Below are positions 36,811 to 49,300 of a stretch of 64,000 bases of DNA, piece by piece. This DNA comes from Oenanthe sinensis (taxonomy: Eukaryota > Streptophyta > Magnoliopsida > Apiales > Apiaceae), in assembly GCA_028671895.1 (NCBI GenBank), contig JAPMAC010000231.1, positions 6,102,001 to 6,166,000 on the forward strand, written 5' to 3'. Made by a program: the position numbers and the translations under genes. The first letter of the stretch is position 1, and every line of letters begins with the position of its first letter. Below the pieces are notes generated by a model. The model made no database searches. It saw only the letters and a list, made by a program, of their open reading frames with translations, and had not been told where the DNA came from.

Positions 36811-39710
36811 TTTAAAACTCGAAACAATTCGTAACAATTTTAGATTGTCTTGACTGTTCGAACTCAGAAACAGCTTGTAGCTTCATTCTTGCCTCGTTTG
36901 AACATGGACACAACCTTTAAACACATGTAGGAGCATTATTGGCTCGTTTAAACATCAAAACAATTCATAACAATTTGAGGCTTCATTATTGAATCGTTCA
37001 AACTCGGAAACAATTTGTAGCTTCATTCTTAACTCATTCAAACATGGAAACAACATGTAAATTCTTTTAGGAACATTATTGCCTCGTTTCAACATGAAAA
37101 ATATTCTTAACAACTTGAGGCTTCATTCTTGACTCGTTCGAACTCAGAAACAACTTGTAGCTTCATTCTTGACTCGTTTGAACATGGAAACAACATGTAG
37201 ACTCTTGTAGGAATATTATTGGCTGGTTTCAACATCAAAACAATTCATAACAATTTGAAGCTAAATTTTTGACTCGTTCGAACTTGGAAACAACTTATAG
37301 CTTCATTCTTGACTCGTTTGAACATGGAAATAACTTGTAAACACTTGTAGGAACATTATAGGCTCGTTTAAACATCAAAACAATTCATAACAATTTGAGC
37401 CTTCATTCTTGACTCGTTCGAACTCGAAAACAACTTGTAGCTTCATTCTTGACTCGTTTAAACATGAAATAACTTGTAAACACTTGTAGGAGCATTATTG
37501 GCTCGTTTAAATATCAAAACAATTCATAACAATTTGAGACTTCATTCTTGACTCGTGCAAACTCGGAAACAACTTGTAGCTTCATTCTTGACTCGTTTGA
37601 ACATGGAAACAACTTCTACACTCTTGTAGGAACATTATTGGCTAGTTTAAGCATCAAAACTATTCATAACAATTTGAGGCTTCATTCTTGACTCGTTCGA
37701 ACTCGAAAAGAACTTGTAGTTTAAGTCATGACTCGATTGAACATGGACACAACTTGTAAACACTTGTAGGAGCATTATCGGCTCGTTTAAACATCAAAAC
37801 AATTCATAACAATTTGAGACTTCATTCTTGACTCGTTCGAATTCGATAACAACTTGTAGCTTCATTCTTGACTCGTTTAACATGGAAATAACTTGTAAAT
37901 TCTTGTAGGAACATTATTGCCTCGTTTCAACATGAAAACAATTCATAACAACTTGATGCTTAATTCTTGACTTGTTCGAAATCGGAAACAATTTTTAGCT
38001 TCATTCTTGACTCGTTTGAACATGGAAACAATTTGTAAACACTTTTAGGAGCGTTATTGGCTCGTTTAAACATCAAGACAATTCATAACAATTTGAGGCT
38101 TCATTCTTGACTCGTTCGAACACGAAAACAACTTGTAGCTTCATTCATGACTCGTTTTAATATGGACACAACTTGTAAACACTTGTAGGAGCATTATTGG
38201 CTTAGTTAAACATTAAAATAATTCATAACAATTTGAGACTTCATTATTGACTCGTTCGACCTCGGAAACAACTTATAGCTTCATTCTTGACTCGTTCGAA
38301 CATGGCAATAACTTGTAAACACTTGTAGGAGCAGTATTGGCTCGTTTCCACATGAAAACAATTCATAACAACTTGAGGCTTAATTCTTGACTTGTTCGAA
38401 CTCGGAAACAATTTATAGCTTCATTCCTGACTCGTTTGAACATGGACACAACTTTTAAACACTTCTTGGAGCATTATTGTCTCATTTAAACATCAAAACA
38501 ATTCATAACAATTTGAGGCTTCATTCTTGACTCGTTCGAACTTGGAAACAACTTATAGCTTCATTCTTGACTCGTTTGAACATGGAAACAACTTGTAAAC
38601 TCTTGTAGGAACATTATTGGATAGTTTAAGCATCAAAACAATTCATAACAATTTGAGGCTTCATTCTTGACTCATTCGAACTCGAAAACAACTTGTAGTT
38701 TAAGTCATGACTCGATTGAACATGGACACAACTTGTAAACACTTGTAGGAGCATTATCGGCTCGTTTAAATATCAAAACAATTCATAACAATTTGAGACT
38801 TCATTCTTGACTCGTTCGAACTTGGAAACAACTTGTAGCTTCATTCTTGACTCGTTTGAACATGGAAACAACTTGTAAACACTTGTAAGAGCATTATTGC
38901 TCGTTTAAACATCCAAACAATTAATAACAATATGAGGCTTCATTCTTGACTCGTTCGAACTCGAAAACAACTTGTAGCTTCATTCTTGACTCGTTTAAAC
39001 ATGAAACAACTTGTAAACACTTGTAGGAGCATTATTGGCTCGTTTAAACATGAAAAAAATTCATAACAATTTGAGACTTAATTCTTGACTCGTGCGAACT
39101 CGGAAACAACTTGTAGCTTTATTCTTGACTCGTTTGAACATGGAAACAACTTGTAAACTCTTGTAGGAACATTATTGGCTAGTTTAAGCATCAAAACAAT
39201 TCATAACAATTTGAGGCTTCATTCTTGACTCTTTCGAACTCAAAAACAACTTGTAGTTTAAGTCATGACTCGATTGAACATGGACACAACTTGTAAACAC
39301 TTGTAGGAGCATTATCGGCTCGTTTAAATATCAAAACAATTCATAACAATTTGAGACTTCATTCTTGACTCGTTCGAACTCGAAAACAACTTGTAGCTTC
39401 ATTCTTGACTCGTTTGAACACAGAAACAACTTGTAAATTCTTGTAGGAACATTATTGCCTCGTTTCAACATGAAAACAATTTATAACAATTTGAGACTTC
39501 ATTCTTGACACGTTAGAACTCGAAAACAACTTGTAGTTTAAGTCATGAATCGATTGAACATGGACACAACTTGTAAACACTTGTAGGAGCATGATTGGCT
39601 CGTTTAAACATCAAAACAATTCATAACAATTTGAGGCTTCATTTTTGACTCGTTCGAACTCGAAAACAAATTGTAGCTTCATTCTTGACTCGTTCAAGCA
39701 TGGAAACAAC
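36811..39710 (-). repeat. 140-bp satellite array D (reverse)
   Basis: About 21 reverse-orientation monomers between the two retroelement insertions. It is the continuation of array C, in the same orientation. The last bases, ACAAC (39706-39710), are the target duplication of the next element. No gene is visible. Confidence 0.97.
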
Positions 39711-39769
39711 TGATGCAGGAGCATTATGGCTGATCTATTTGATCTCATGGGAATCTATTGTGAAGCCAA
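39711..39769 (+). repeat. Inverted copy of the LTR 5' terminus (left end)
   Basis: 59 bp beginning TGATGCAGGAGC, identical by eye to the reverse complement of 43236-43294. It is separated from the 3' LTR by 14 bases (39770-39783). Read in the element's sense, these 14 bases begin TCTTG, which matches the five bases beyond the 5' LTR (TCT plus the first PBS bases). Confidence 0.93.
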
Positions 39770-39783
39770 AATTTATTTCAAGA

Positions 39784-40405
39784 TGATGTATATTTTCTAT
39801 GTAGATCAGATTCACAACGGAAAAGTAACTTTAGATTGCTTCTATAAAGAATTTAATCACCAAGAAACAAAACTAAAGGATCGATTTGCTTAGATTGCTT
39901 GAAGAAATTAATCACCCACAAACTAAACGAAATCTGGATAAGAAAGTATAAAGGAATTAACCACCAACTTCCTAGGGTTTTGCAAGTATAAAAACTCACG
40001 ATTTTATTTATCAAATTCTTGTCTCTTAAAAGATTACAATATATGGGTATATATAGGCAAGGAATATAACCTCAACCTAAAACAATTAGGATTCTCAATT
40101 AGATTCAAAATCAGCTAGGAATTTGCTAATACTTGAACCCAAATTGGAAACCAATCAAAAGCCCAATCCAAATAGGAATTACATCAAAACCATATTCAAC
40201 TAGAAAAATAAATCCTAAGTGCTTAAAACAAGAAAAACCCTTTCAAGTGAAAGGTAAAAACTTGCAAGCCAAAATTTACTTAATATAAATATCTAATAAT
40301 AACCCCAACATAATAAATCAGCCCATGTTGGTAATTAAGCTAATTATTGGCTTCACAATAGATTCCCATGAGATCAAATAGATCAGCCATAATGCTCCTG
40401 CATCA
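39784..40405 (-). repeat. 3' LTR of non-autonomous element
   Basis: 622 bp; in element sense begins TGATGCAGGAGC (40405) and ends ATATACATCA (39784). Nearly identical by eye to the 5' LTR once the nested L1 is removed, so the insertion is young. A remnant of the pol C terminus reads into its first 88 bp, ending at 40318 (frame ending LITNMG), as in the longer relative. Confidence 0.9.
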
Positions 40406-41668
40406 TACTCCTCTTCTTCGAAAACAATTGTCCTCAATTGTACAATAGATACATATGAATATCTTAATGTCATACTCCGCCTCATTCTCCTCTCCTTTAA
40501 AAAAAACTCTTCCACGAGTTTTGTAGAATTTAAGAATCAACACACAATGAGATGATTTATCACAAAACTTGAGAACATCAAATTTCAGCCCTATGCAAAA
40601 TACCTTTGGAAGAAACTTGAAGAGAAATTTTTTTGACGTTTTAGTAGTTCCCAACATGATGTCTATGCCTAGAAAATCAATGTGTCTCTTCTCTTGAACC
40701 AAAACAGCCCCAACACCATTAGTATCACACCCAACCTTAAAAGGATTAAAAAAATATGATAAAGGTATTGTAGGATAAATCAACAAGTTATGATGATCCT
40801 CTTGTTCCAACTCCTTCCCAATATGTGTCTCATTCAAAAACAAATTCTCATTAGGTTCTTGAATTGTAGTTAACACTTCAATTTCAGGATCATTATCTTG
40901 TTCATGTTCATACCCTTCGCACTTGTCACAAATCTTGTTATCTTCCATAGTTGAAGGCGTTGAGTTATCAAATTTGGGAGTAATTTCGGCACATAATTCA
41001 GCCACGTTTTGTGCAAGTACTGTTTCTTCATCAAACCCAATTGTATACTCCTCATGAGATATTGTATCTTTCTCAAAACCGTTCAAATTCAGAAACATAT
41101 ATTGTTCAAAATCAGTAGGTAAAAAACGTTTTTTCATTCTCACCTTGAGTGCTTTCCAAGAATCAATACGTGTTTTGCCTTCTTTTCTCCTCTTTGATTT
41201 CAGATTTTCATACCACAAATTTGCATAACCTTTAAGTTTCGATCTTACCACTTTGAATCTCTTATGATCATCATATTCCTTGTAGTCAAAGATTCGTTCA
41301 ATACGTTTCAACCATTGAATAAAATTTTCAGGATTTATATCACCATCGAAATCTGGGATATCCATACGAAAACCCCTTCTTTGATCCAATTTTGCTAAAA
41401 CCTCATTCAATTGCTCCCTTAATTCCTTGATTTCCCTATCCCTTCGCATGTTCTCAACTTGTTCTGGATTTAAACCACACATAACATTCAGTTCTTCATC
41501 ACCAAATACATCAGCCATGTTGCCTACGTTTCTATGAAGAAAACCTTTGGAAGAAGTCGCAAAACTGCCACCAAACAGATCAGCCATGTGTACCCACGTT
41601 TTTTTAAAAGAAAACCCCCTCAAAGAAGTCGTCAAACCACCACGAAACACACCAGAATTGTTACCCAC
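40403..41668 (-). CDS. Gag-derived 421-codon ORF of non-autonomous element
   Basis: An uninterrupted frame that patches together pieces of the full gag-pol. Residues about 1-200 are gag, including VRMKKRFLPTDF, homologous to the element at 8.4-12.9 kb. Then come a reduced zinc-knuckle remnant (CDKCEGYEHE), a short protease-RT linker match (ENLFLNETHIGKELEQE) and a few residues of RNase H (CDTNGVGAVLVQEKR). The remaining 150 residues are not recognisable, and at the end the frame is shifted relative to pol, stopping at 40403 exactly where the LTR begins. Two nearby Met codons (MADLFGG, MADVFGD) could be the native start, so the first 50 residues are uncertain. RT, RNase H core and integrase are absent, so any mobility would need enzymes from an autonomous relative. 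Whether the ORF is expressed is unknown. Confidence 0.6.
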   Translation of the reverse strand: MGNNSGVFRGGLTTSLRGFSFKKTWVHMADLFGGSFATSSKGFLHRNVGNMADVFGDEELNVMCGLNPEQVENMRRDREIKELREQLNEVLAKLDQRRGFRMDIPDFDGDINPENFIQWLKRIERIFDYKEYDDHKRFKVVRSKLKGYANLWYENLKSKRRKEGKTRIDSWKALKVRMKKRFLPTDFEQYMFLNLNGFEKDTISHEEYTIGFDEETVLAQNVAELCAEITPKFDNSTPSTMEDNKICDKCEGYEHEQDNDPEIEVLTTIQEPNENLFLNETHIGKELEQEDHHNLLIYPTIPLSYFFNPFKVGCDTNGVGAVLVQEKRHIDFLGIDIMLGTTKTSKKFLFKFLPKVFCIGLKFDVLKFCDKSSHCVLILKFYKTRGRVFFKGEENEAEYDIKIFICIYCTIEDNCFRRRGV

Positions 41669-41706
41669 GTTTTTTGAAGAAGATCTTCAAAACAAATCGC
41701 CAAACC

Positions 41707-41720
41707 TGGCTCTGATACCA
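41707..41720 (-). other. PBS of non-autonomous element (tRNA-iMet)
   Basis: On the reverse strand, TGGTATCAGAGCCA three bases (TCT) after the 5' LTR end at 41724. Confidence 0.9.
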
Positions 41721-41838
41721 AGATGATGTATATTTTCTATGCAGATCAGATTCACAACGGAAAAGTAACTTTAGATTGCTTCTATAAAGAATTTAATCAC
41801 CAAGAAACAAAACTAAAGGATCGATTTGCTTAGATTGC

Positions 41839-42792
41839 CCATGTGGGACGAAATTCAGAGTTTTTTCTTTGGCATGATCCTATTGTTCAGCAACAGCCTC
41901 TTATTATCCGGTTTGGAGCTCCTATTACTTCCATTATGGAATTGGGTAGCTATACCAGGGTAGGCCAAGTGCTTTGTAACTCCACTTGGCTTCACTTTGG
42001 TACTAATCATGTTCATGCCATAGAGGTTAGGCACATGCTTTCTTCTACTTCAATAGGCGAGCAGGATTATCTCACCTGGGATGGTGTGAAACGCAGCATG
42101 GTAACTTGCTCAACTATTTATCATTCGTTGAGGCCTCCTGCCGCCCCACCTGATTGGCTTGGCCTTGTATGGCATCCCCTCGCTGTTGCACGCTACTCTC
42201 TCACTCTTTGGCTGATGCTCAAAAACAGATTGCTTACAAAAGATCGAATGTTAAACTTTGGGATAAATGTTGATGGGAACTGTGTTTTATGTAACAACTC
42301 TTTGGAGACATCTCGTCACTTGTTTATGGAGTGTTCATACACCAACAGGCTGTTGACACTCCTATCATGGCCTGTTACAAATTGCTGGGATGATCTCCTG
42401 TTGGGTAGATGCACCGTTGGAGTAAACTCTCAAATTGAAAGATACATTACCTATTTGAGCTATTCAGTTCTGGTGTATCTTATTTGGAAAGAACGCAATG
42501 CTTGTATTCATGAGGTGGGCCACCATCGAAGAAATCCAACTGGCCTGAATCTAGAATTGAAGTCCATAATTCGAGGGAAGCTTAGCACTTGTTCCATTTT
42601 TCTAAAAGCAGCAAGGAAAAATAGAAATTTAATTGTTAAATTGTACTAATTTTCTAGTCTTATTGCTGGTTCGTATGGTCTGATGTTCAATCTTCTTATG
42701 CTGTATTTCCTATGCTTTATTCTGGGGTATGCCCCTCCGATCTTGTATCTTTCTTTTGTTTTATAAAAATATTAATTTAGCAAAAAAAAAAA
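41839..42792 (+). mobile_element. 5'-truncated L1-type LINE fragment
   Basis: About 954 bp carrying the end of a LINE ORF2, a 3' UTR of about 130 bp and an A-run (42782-42792). It is inserted in the LTR on the opposite strand to the host element. There is no target-site duplication; instead about three target bases are missing. Severe 5' truncation is typical of L1 retrotransposition. Confidence 0.88.
41840..42649 (+). pseudogene. LINE ORF2 C terminus (zf-RVT domain), truncated
   Basis: The last 270 or so codons of a plant non-LTR reverse transcriptase ORF. It keeps the region after RT (RNSEFFLWHDP) and the zinc-binding reverse-transcriptase domain (zf-RVT): LKNRLLTKDRM, then the metal ligands CVLCNN and RHLFMEC. 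The frame is open to the natural-looking stop at 42647-42649. Endonuclease and RT domains are absent because of 5' truncation, so the fragment cannot be active. No ATG start belongs to it; the frame simply begins at the truncation. Confidence 0.88.
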
Positions 42793-45700
42793 GAAATTAA
42801 TCACCCACAAACTAAACGAAATCTGGATAAGAAAGTATAAAGGAATTAACCACCAACTTCCTAGGGTTTTGCAAGTATAAAAACTCACGATTTTATTTAT
42901 CAAATTCTTGTCTCTTAAAAGATTACAATATATGGGTATATATAGGCAAGGAATATAACCTTAACCTAAAACAATTAGGATTCTCAATTAGATTCAAAAT
43001 CAGCTAGGAATTTGCTAATACTTGAACCCAAATTGGAAACCAATCAAAAGCCCAATCCAAATAGGAATTACATCAAAACCATATTCAACTAGAAAAATAA
43101 ATCCTAAGTGCTTAAAACAAGAAAAACCCTTTCAAGTGAAAGGTAAAAACATGCAAGCCAAAATTTACTTAATATAAATATCTAATAATAACCCCAATAT
43201 AATAAATCAGCCCATGTTGGTAATTAAGCTAATTATTGGCTTCACAATAGATTCCCATGAGATCAAATAGATCAGCCATAATGCTCCTGCATCAACAACT
43301 TGTAAATTCTTGTAGGAACATTATTGCCTCGTTTCAACATAAAAACAATTCTTAACTTGAGGCTTAATTCTTGACTTGTTCGAATTCAGAAACAATTTGT
43401 AGCTTCATTCCTAACTCGTTTGAACATGGAAACAACTTGTAAACACATGTAGGAGCATCATTGGCTCGTTTAAACATCAAAACAATTCATAACTATTTGA
43501 GGCTTCATTCTTGACTCGTTCGGATTCGGAAACCACTAGTAGCTTCATTCTTGACTTGTTTGAGTATGGAAACAACTTGTAAACACTAGTAGGAACATTA
43601 TTGGCTTGTTTAAACATCAAAACAATTCATAACAATTTGAGGCTTCATTCTTGACACGTTCGAACTCGGAAACAACTTGTAGCTTCATTCTTGACTCGGT
43701 TGAACATGGAAACAACATGTAGACTCTTGTAGGAATATTATTGGCTCGTTTCAACATCAAAACAATTCATAACAGTTTGAAGCTAAATTCTTGACTCGTT
43801 CGAACTCGGAAACAACTTATAGCTTCATTCTTGACTCGTTTGAACATGGAAATAACTTTTAAACACTTGTAGGAACATTATTGGCTCGTTTAAACATCAA
43901 AATAATTCGTAACAATTTGAGGCTTCATTCTTGAATCGTTCGAACTCGGAAGCAACTTATAGCTTCATTCTTTACTTGTTTGAACATGGAAACAACTTGT
44001 TAACTCTTGTGGGAACATTATTCGCTCGATTTAACATGAAAACATTTCATAACAATTTGAGGCTTAATTCTTGACTCATTCGAACTCGGAAACAACTTGT
44101 AGCTTCATTCTTGACTCGTTTGAACATGGAAACAACTTGTAAACATTTGTAGGAGCATTATTGGCTCGTTTAAACATGAAAACAATTCATAACAATTTGA
44201 GACTTAATTCTTGACTCGTGCGAACTCGGAAACAACTTGTAGCTTTATTCTTTACTCGTTAGAACATGGAAACAACTTGTAAACTCTTGTAGGAACATTA
44301 TTGGCTAGTTTAAGCATCAAAACAATTCATAACAATTTGAGGCTTCATTCTTGACTCGTTCGAACTCGGAAACAACTTGTAGCTTCATTCTTGACTCGTT
44401 TGAACATGGACACAACTTGTAAACATTTCTAGAAGCATTATTGGCTTGTTTAAACTTCAAAACAAATCATAACAATTTGAGGCTTCATTCTTGACTCGTT
44501 CGAACTCGAAAACAACTTGTAGTTTAAGTCATGACTCGATTGAACATGGACACAACTTGAAAACACTTGTAGGAGCATTATCGGCTCGTTTAAACATTAA
44601 AACAATTCATAACAATTTGAGACTTCATTCTTGACTCGTTCGACCTCGGAAACAACTTATAGCTTCATTCTTCACTCGTTTGAACAGGGAAACAATTTGT
44701 AAACACTTTTAGGAGCGTTATTGGCTCGTTTAAACATCAAGACAATTCATAACAATTTGAGGCTTCATTCTTGACTCGTTCGAACACGAAAACAACTTGT
44801 AGCTTCATTCATGACTCGTTTTAACATGGACACAACTTGTAAACACTTGTAGGAGCATTATTGGTTTAGTTAAACATCAAAATAATTCATAACAATTTGA
44901 GACTTCATTCTTGACTCGTTCGACCTCGGAAACAACTTATAGCTTCATTCTTGACTCGTTCGAACATGGCAATAACTTGTAAACACTTGTAGGAGCAGTA
45001 TTGGCTCGTTTCCACATGAAAAGAATTCATAACAACTTGAGGCTTAATTCTTGACTTGTTCGAACTCGGAAACAATTTGTAGCTTCATTCTTGACTCGTT
45101 TGAACATGAACACAACTTTTAAACACTTCTAAGAGCATTATTGTCTCGTTTAAACATCAAAACAATTCTTAACAATTTGAGGCTTCATTCTTGACTCGAT
45201 CGAACTTGGAAACAACTTATAGCTTCATTCTTGACTCGTTTGAACATGGAAACAACTTGTAAACTCTTGTAGGAACATTATTGGATAGTTTAAGCATCAA
45301 AACAATTCATAACAATTTGAGGCTTCATTCTTGACTCTTTCGAACTCGAAAACAACTTGTAGTTTAAGTCATGACTCGATTGAACATGGACACAACTTGT
45401 GAACACTTGTAGGAGCATTATTGGCTCGTTTAAACATCAAAACAATTCATAACAATTTGAGGCTTCATTCTTGACTCGTTCGAACTCGAAAACAACTTGT
45501 AGCTTCATTCTTAACTCGTTTAAACATGAAACAACTTGTAAACACTTTTAGGAGCATTATTGGCTCGTTTAAACATGAAAACAATTCATAACAATTTGAG
45601 ACTTAATTCTTGACTCGAGCGAACTCGGAAACAACTTGTAGCTTTATTCTTTACTCGTTAGAACATGGAAACAACTTGTAAACTCTTGTACGAACATTAT

Positions 45701-46309
45701 TGGCTAGTTTAAGCATCAAAACAATTCATAACAATTTGAGGCTTCATTCTTGACTCGTTAGAACTCAGAAACAACTTGTAACTTCATTCTTGACTCGTTT
45801 GAACATGGACACAACTTGTAAACACTTCTAGGAGCATTATTGGCTCGTTTAAACATCAAAACAATTCATAACAATTTGAGACTTCATTATTGAATCGTTC
45901 AAACTCGGAAACAACTTATAGCTTCATTCTTCACTCGTTTGAACATGGAAACAACTTGTAGCTTCATTCTGTACTCGTTTGAACATGGAAACAACTTGTT
46001 AACTCTTGTGGGAATATTATTGGCTCGTTTTAACATGAAAACATTTCATAAAAATTTGAGGCTTAATTCTTGACTCGTTCGAACTCGGAAACAACTGGTA
46101 GCTTAGTTCTTGACTCGTTTGAACATGGAAACAACTTGTAAACACTTCTAGGAGCATTATTGGCTCGTTTAAACATCAAAACAATTCATAACAATTTGAG
46201 ACTTCATTATTGAATCGTTCAAACTCGGAAACAACTTATAGCTTCATTCTTCACTCGTTTGAACATGGAAACAACTTGTAGCTTCATTCTTTACTCGTTT
46301 AAACATGGA

Positions 46310-49300
46310 AACAACTTGTTAACTCTTGTGGGAACATTATTGGCTCGTTTTAATCTGAAAACATTTCATAACAATTTGAGGCTTAATTCTTGATTCGTTC
46401 GAACTCGGAAACAACTTGTAGCTTCATTCTTGACTCGTTTGAACATGGAAACAACTTGTAAACATTTGTAGGAGCATTATTGGCTGGTTAGACATCCAAA
46501 TAATTAATAACAATTTGAGGCTTCATTCTTGACTCGTTCGAACTCGAAAACAACTTGTAGCTTCATTCTTAACTCGTTTAAACATGAAACAACTTGTAAA
46601 CACTTGTAGGAGCATTATTGGCTCGTTTAAACATGAAAACAATTCATAACAATTTGAGACTTAATTCTTAAACAAGAAAACATCAAAACAACTTGTAAAC
46701 ACTTCTAGGAGCATTATTGGCTCGTTTAAACATCAAAACAATTCAAAACAATTAGAGACTTCATTATTGAATCGTTCGAACTCGGAAATAACTTATAGCT
46801 TCATTCTTTACTCGATTGAACATGGACACAACTTGTAAACACTTGTAGGAGCATTATTGGCTCGTTTAAACATCAAAATAATTCATAACAATTTGAGGCT
46901 TCATTCTTGACTCGTTCGAACTCGAAAACAAATTGTAGCTTCATTCTTGACTCGTTCAAACATCAAAACAACTTGTAAACACTTCTAGGAGCATTATTGG
47001 CTCGTTTAAACATCAAAACAATTCATAACAACTTGAGACTTCATTATTGAATCGTTCGAACTCGGAAACAACTTATAGCTTCATTCTTTACTCGATTGAA
47101 CATGGAAACAACTTTTAAACACATGTAGGAGCATCATTGGCTCGTTTAAACATCAAAACAATTCATAACTATTTGAGGCTTCATTCTTGACTCGTTCGGA
47201 TTCGGAAACCACAAGTAGCTTCATTCTTGACTTGTTTGAGTATGGAAAACAACTTGTAAACACTTGAAGGAGCATTATTGGCTCGTTTAAACATCAAAAC
47301 AATTCATAACAATTTGAGGCATCATTCTTTACTCGTTCGAACTTGGAAACATTTTGTAGCTTCATTCTTGACTCCTTTGAACATGGAAACAACTTGTAAA
47401 CTCTTGTAAAAGCATTATTGGCTCGTTTTAAACACGAACCAAATCGTAACAATTTTAGACTTCATTCTTGACTCGTTCGAACTCGGAGACAGCTTGTAGC
47501 TTCATTCTTGCCTCGTTTGAACATGGACACAACTTTTAAACACTTATAGGAGCATTATTGGCTCGTTTAAACATCAAAACAATTCATAACAATTTGAGGC
47601 TTCATTATTGAATCGTTCACACTCGGAAACAATTTGTAGCTTCATTCTTGACTCGTTTGAACACGGAAACAACATGTAGACTCTTGTAGGAATATTATTG
47701 GCTCGTTTCAACATCAAAACAATTCATAACAGTTTGAAGCTAAATTCTTGACTCGTTCGAACTCAGAAACAACTTATAGCTTCATTCCTGACTCGGTTGA
47801 ACATGGAAACAACATGTAGACTCTTGTAGGAATATTATTGGCTCGTTTCAACATCAAAACAATTCATAACAGTTTGAAGCTAAATTCTTGACTCGTTCGA
47901 ACTCAGAAACAACTTATAGCTTCATTCCTGACTCGTTTGAACATGGAAATAACTTGTAAACACTTGTAGGAACATTATTGGCTCTTTTAAACATCAAAAC
48001 AATTCATAACAATTTGAGGCTTCATTCTTGACTCGTTCGAAATCGGAAACAACTTGTAGCTTCATTCTTGACTCGTTTGAACATGGACACAACTTGTAAA
48101 CACTTCTAGAAGCATTATTGGCTCGTTTAAACATCAAAACAATTCATAACAATTTGAGACTTCATTATTGAATCGTTCGAACTCGGAAACAACTTGTAGC
48201 TTCATTCTTTACTCGTTTGAACATGGAAACAACTTGTTAACTCTTGTGGGAACATTATTTGCATGTTTTAACATGAAAACATTTCATAACAATTTGAGGC
48301 TTAATTCTTGATTCGTTCGAACTCGGAAACAACTTGTAGCTTCATTCTTGACTCGTTTGAACATGGAAACAACTTGTAAACACTTGTAGGAGCATTATTG
48401 GCTCGTTTAAACATCAAAACAATTAATAACAATTTGAGGCTTCATTCTTGACTCGTTCGAACTCGAAAACAACTTGTAGGTTCATTCTTGACTCGTTTAA
48501 ACATGAAACAACTTGTAAACACTTTTAGGAGCCTTATTGGCTCGTTTAAACATGAAAACAATTCATAACAATTTGAGACTTAATTCTTGACTCGTGCGAA
48601 CTCGGAAACAACTTATAGCTTCATTCTTGACTCGTTTGAACATGGACACAACTTGTAAACACTTGTAGGAACATTATTGGCTTGTTTAAACATCAAAACA
48701 ATTCATAACAATTTGAGGCTTCATTCTTGACTCGTTCGAACTCGGAAATAACTTATAGCTTCATTCTTGACTCGGTTGAACATGGAAACAACATGTAGAC
48801 TCTTGTAGGAATATTATTGGCTCGTTTCAACATCAAAACAATTCATAACAGTTTGAAGCTAAATTCTTGACTCGTTCGAACTCAGAAACAACTTATAGCT
48901 TCATTCCTGACTCGTTTGAACATGGAAATAACTTGTAAACACTTGTAGGAACATTATTGGCTCGTTTAAACATCAAAACAATTCATAACAATTAGAGGCT
49001 TCATTCTTGACTCGTTCGAAATCGGAAACAACTTGTAGCTTCATTCTTGACTCGTTTGAACATGGACACAACTTGTAAACACTTCTAGAAGCATTATTGG
49101 CTCGTTTAAACATCAAAACAATTCATAACAATTTGAGACTTCATTATTGAATCGTTCGAACTCGGAAACAACTTGTAGCTTCATTCTTTACTCGTTTGAA
49201 CATGGAAACAACTTGTTAACTCTTGTGGGAACATTATTTGCATGTTTTAACATGAAAACATTTCATAACAATTTGAGGCTTAATTCTTGATTCGTTCGAA

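Larger units (their letters stand above)
39711..43294 (-). mobile_element. Non-autonomous CRM-related LTR element with inverted U3 end
   Basis: A reverse-strand element flanked by a perfect 5-bp target duplication ACAAC (39706-39710, 43295-43299). In its own sense it reads: 5' LTR (43294 to 41724, interrupted by an L1 fragment), PBS, a shortened gag-derived region, 3' LTR (40405 to 39784), then 14 extra bases and an inverted copy of the first 59 bp of the LTR (39769 to 39711). Both outer ends are therefore the same U3 terminus (TGATGCAGGAGC), instead of one U3 and one U5 end. Because the target duplication encloses the extra inverted piece, it was present at integration. The element lacks RT and integrase and resembles in concept the non-autonomous centromeric elements of rice. 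Confidence 0.88.
41724..43294 (-). repeat. 5' LTR of non-autonomous element, split by an L1 fragment
   Basis: The LTR parts are 41724-41838 and about 42793-43294. The interruption falls in the GCTTAGATTGC/AAGAAATTAATC region; compared with the uninterrupted LTR at 39895 three bases (TTG) are lost. Outer end TGATGCAGGAGC at 43294, directly next to the ACAAC duplication. Confidence 0.9.

Noticed and set aside
39711..43294. DNA transposon or MITE, because of the 59-bp terminal inverted repeats
   Set aside because: Inside are two LTRs, a tRNA-iMet PBS and gag-derived sequence, and the 5-bp target duplication fits an LTR integrase. The inverted repeat is an aberrant LTR end.
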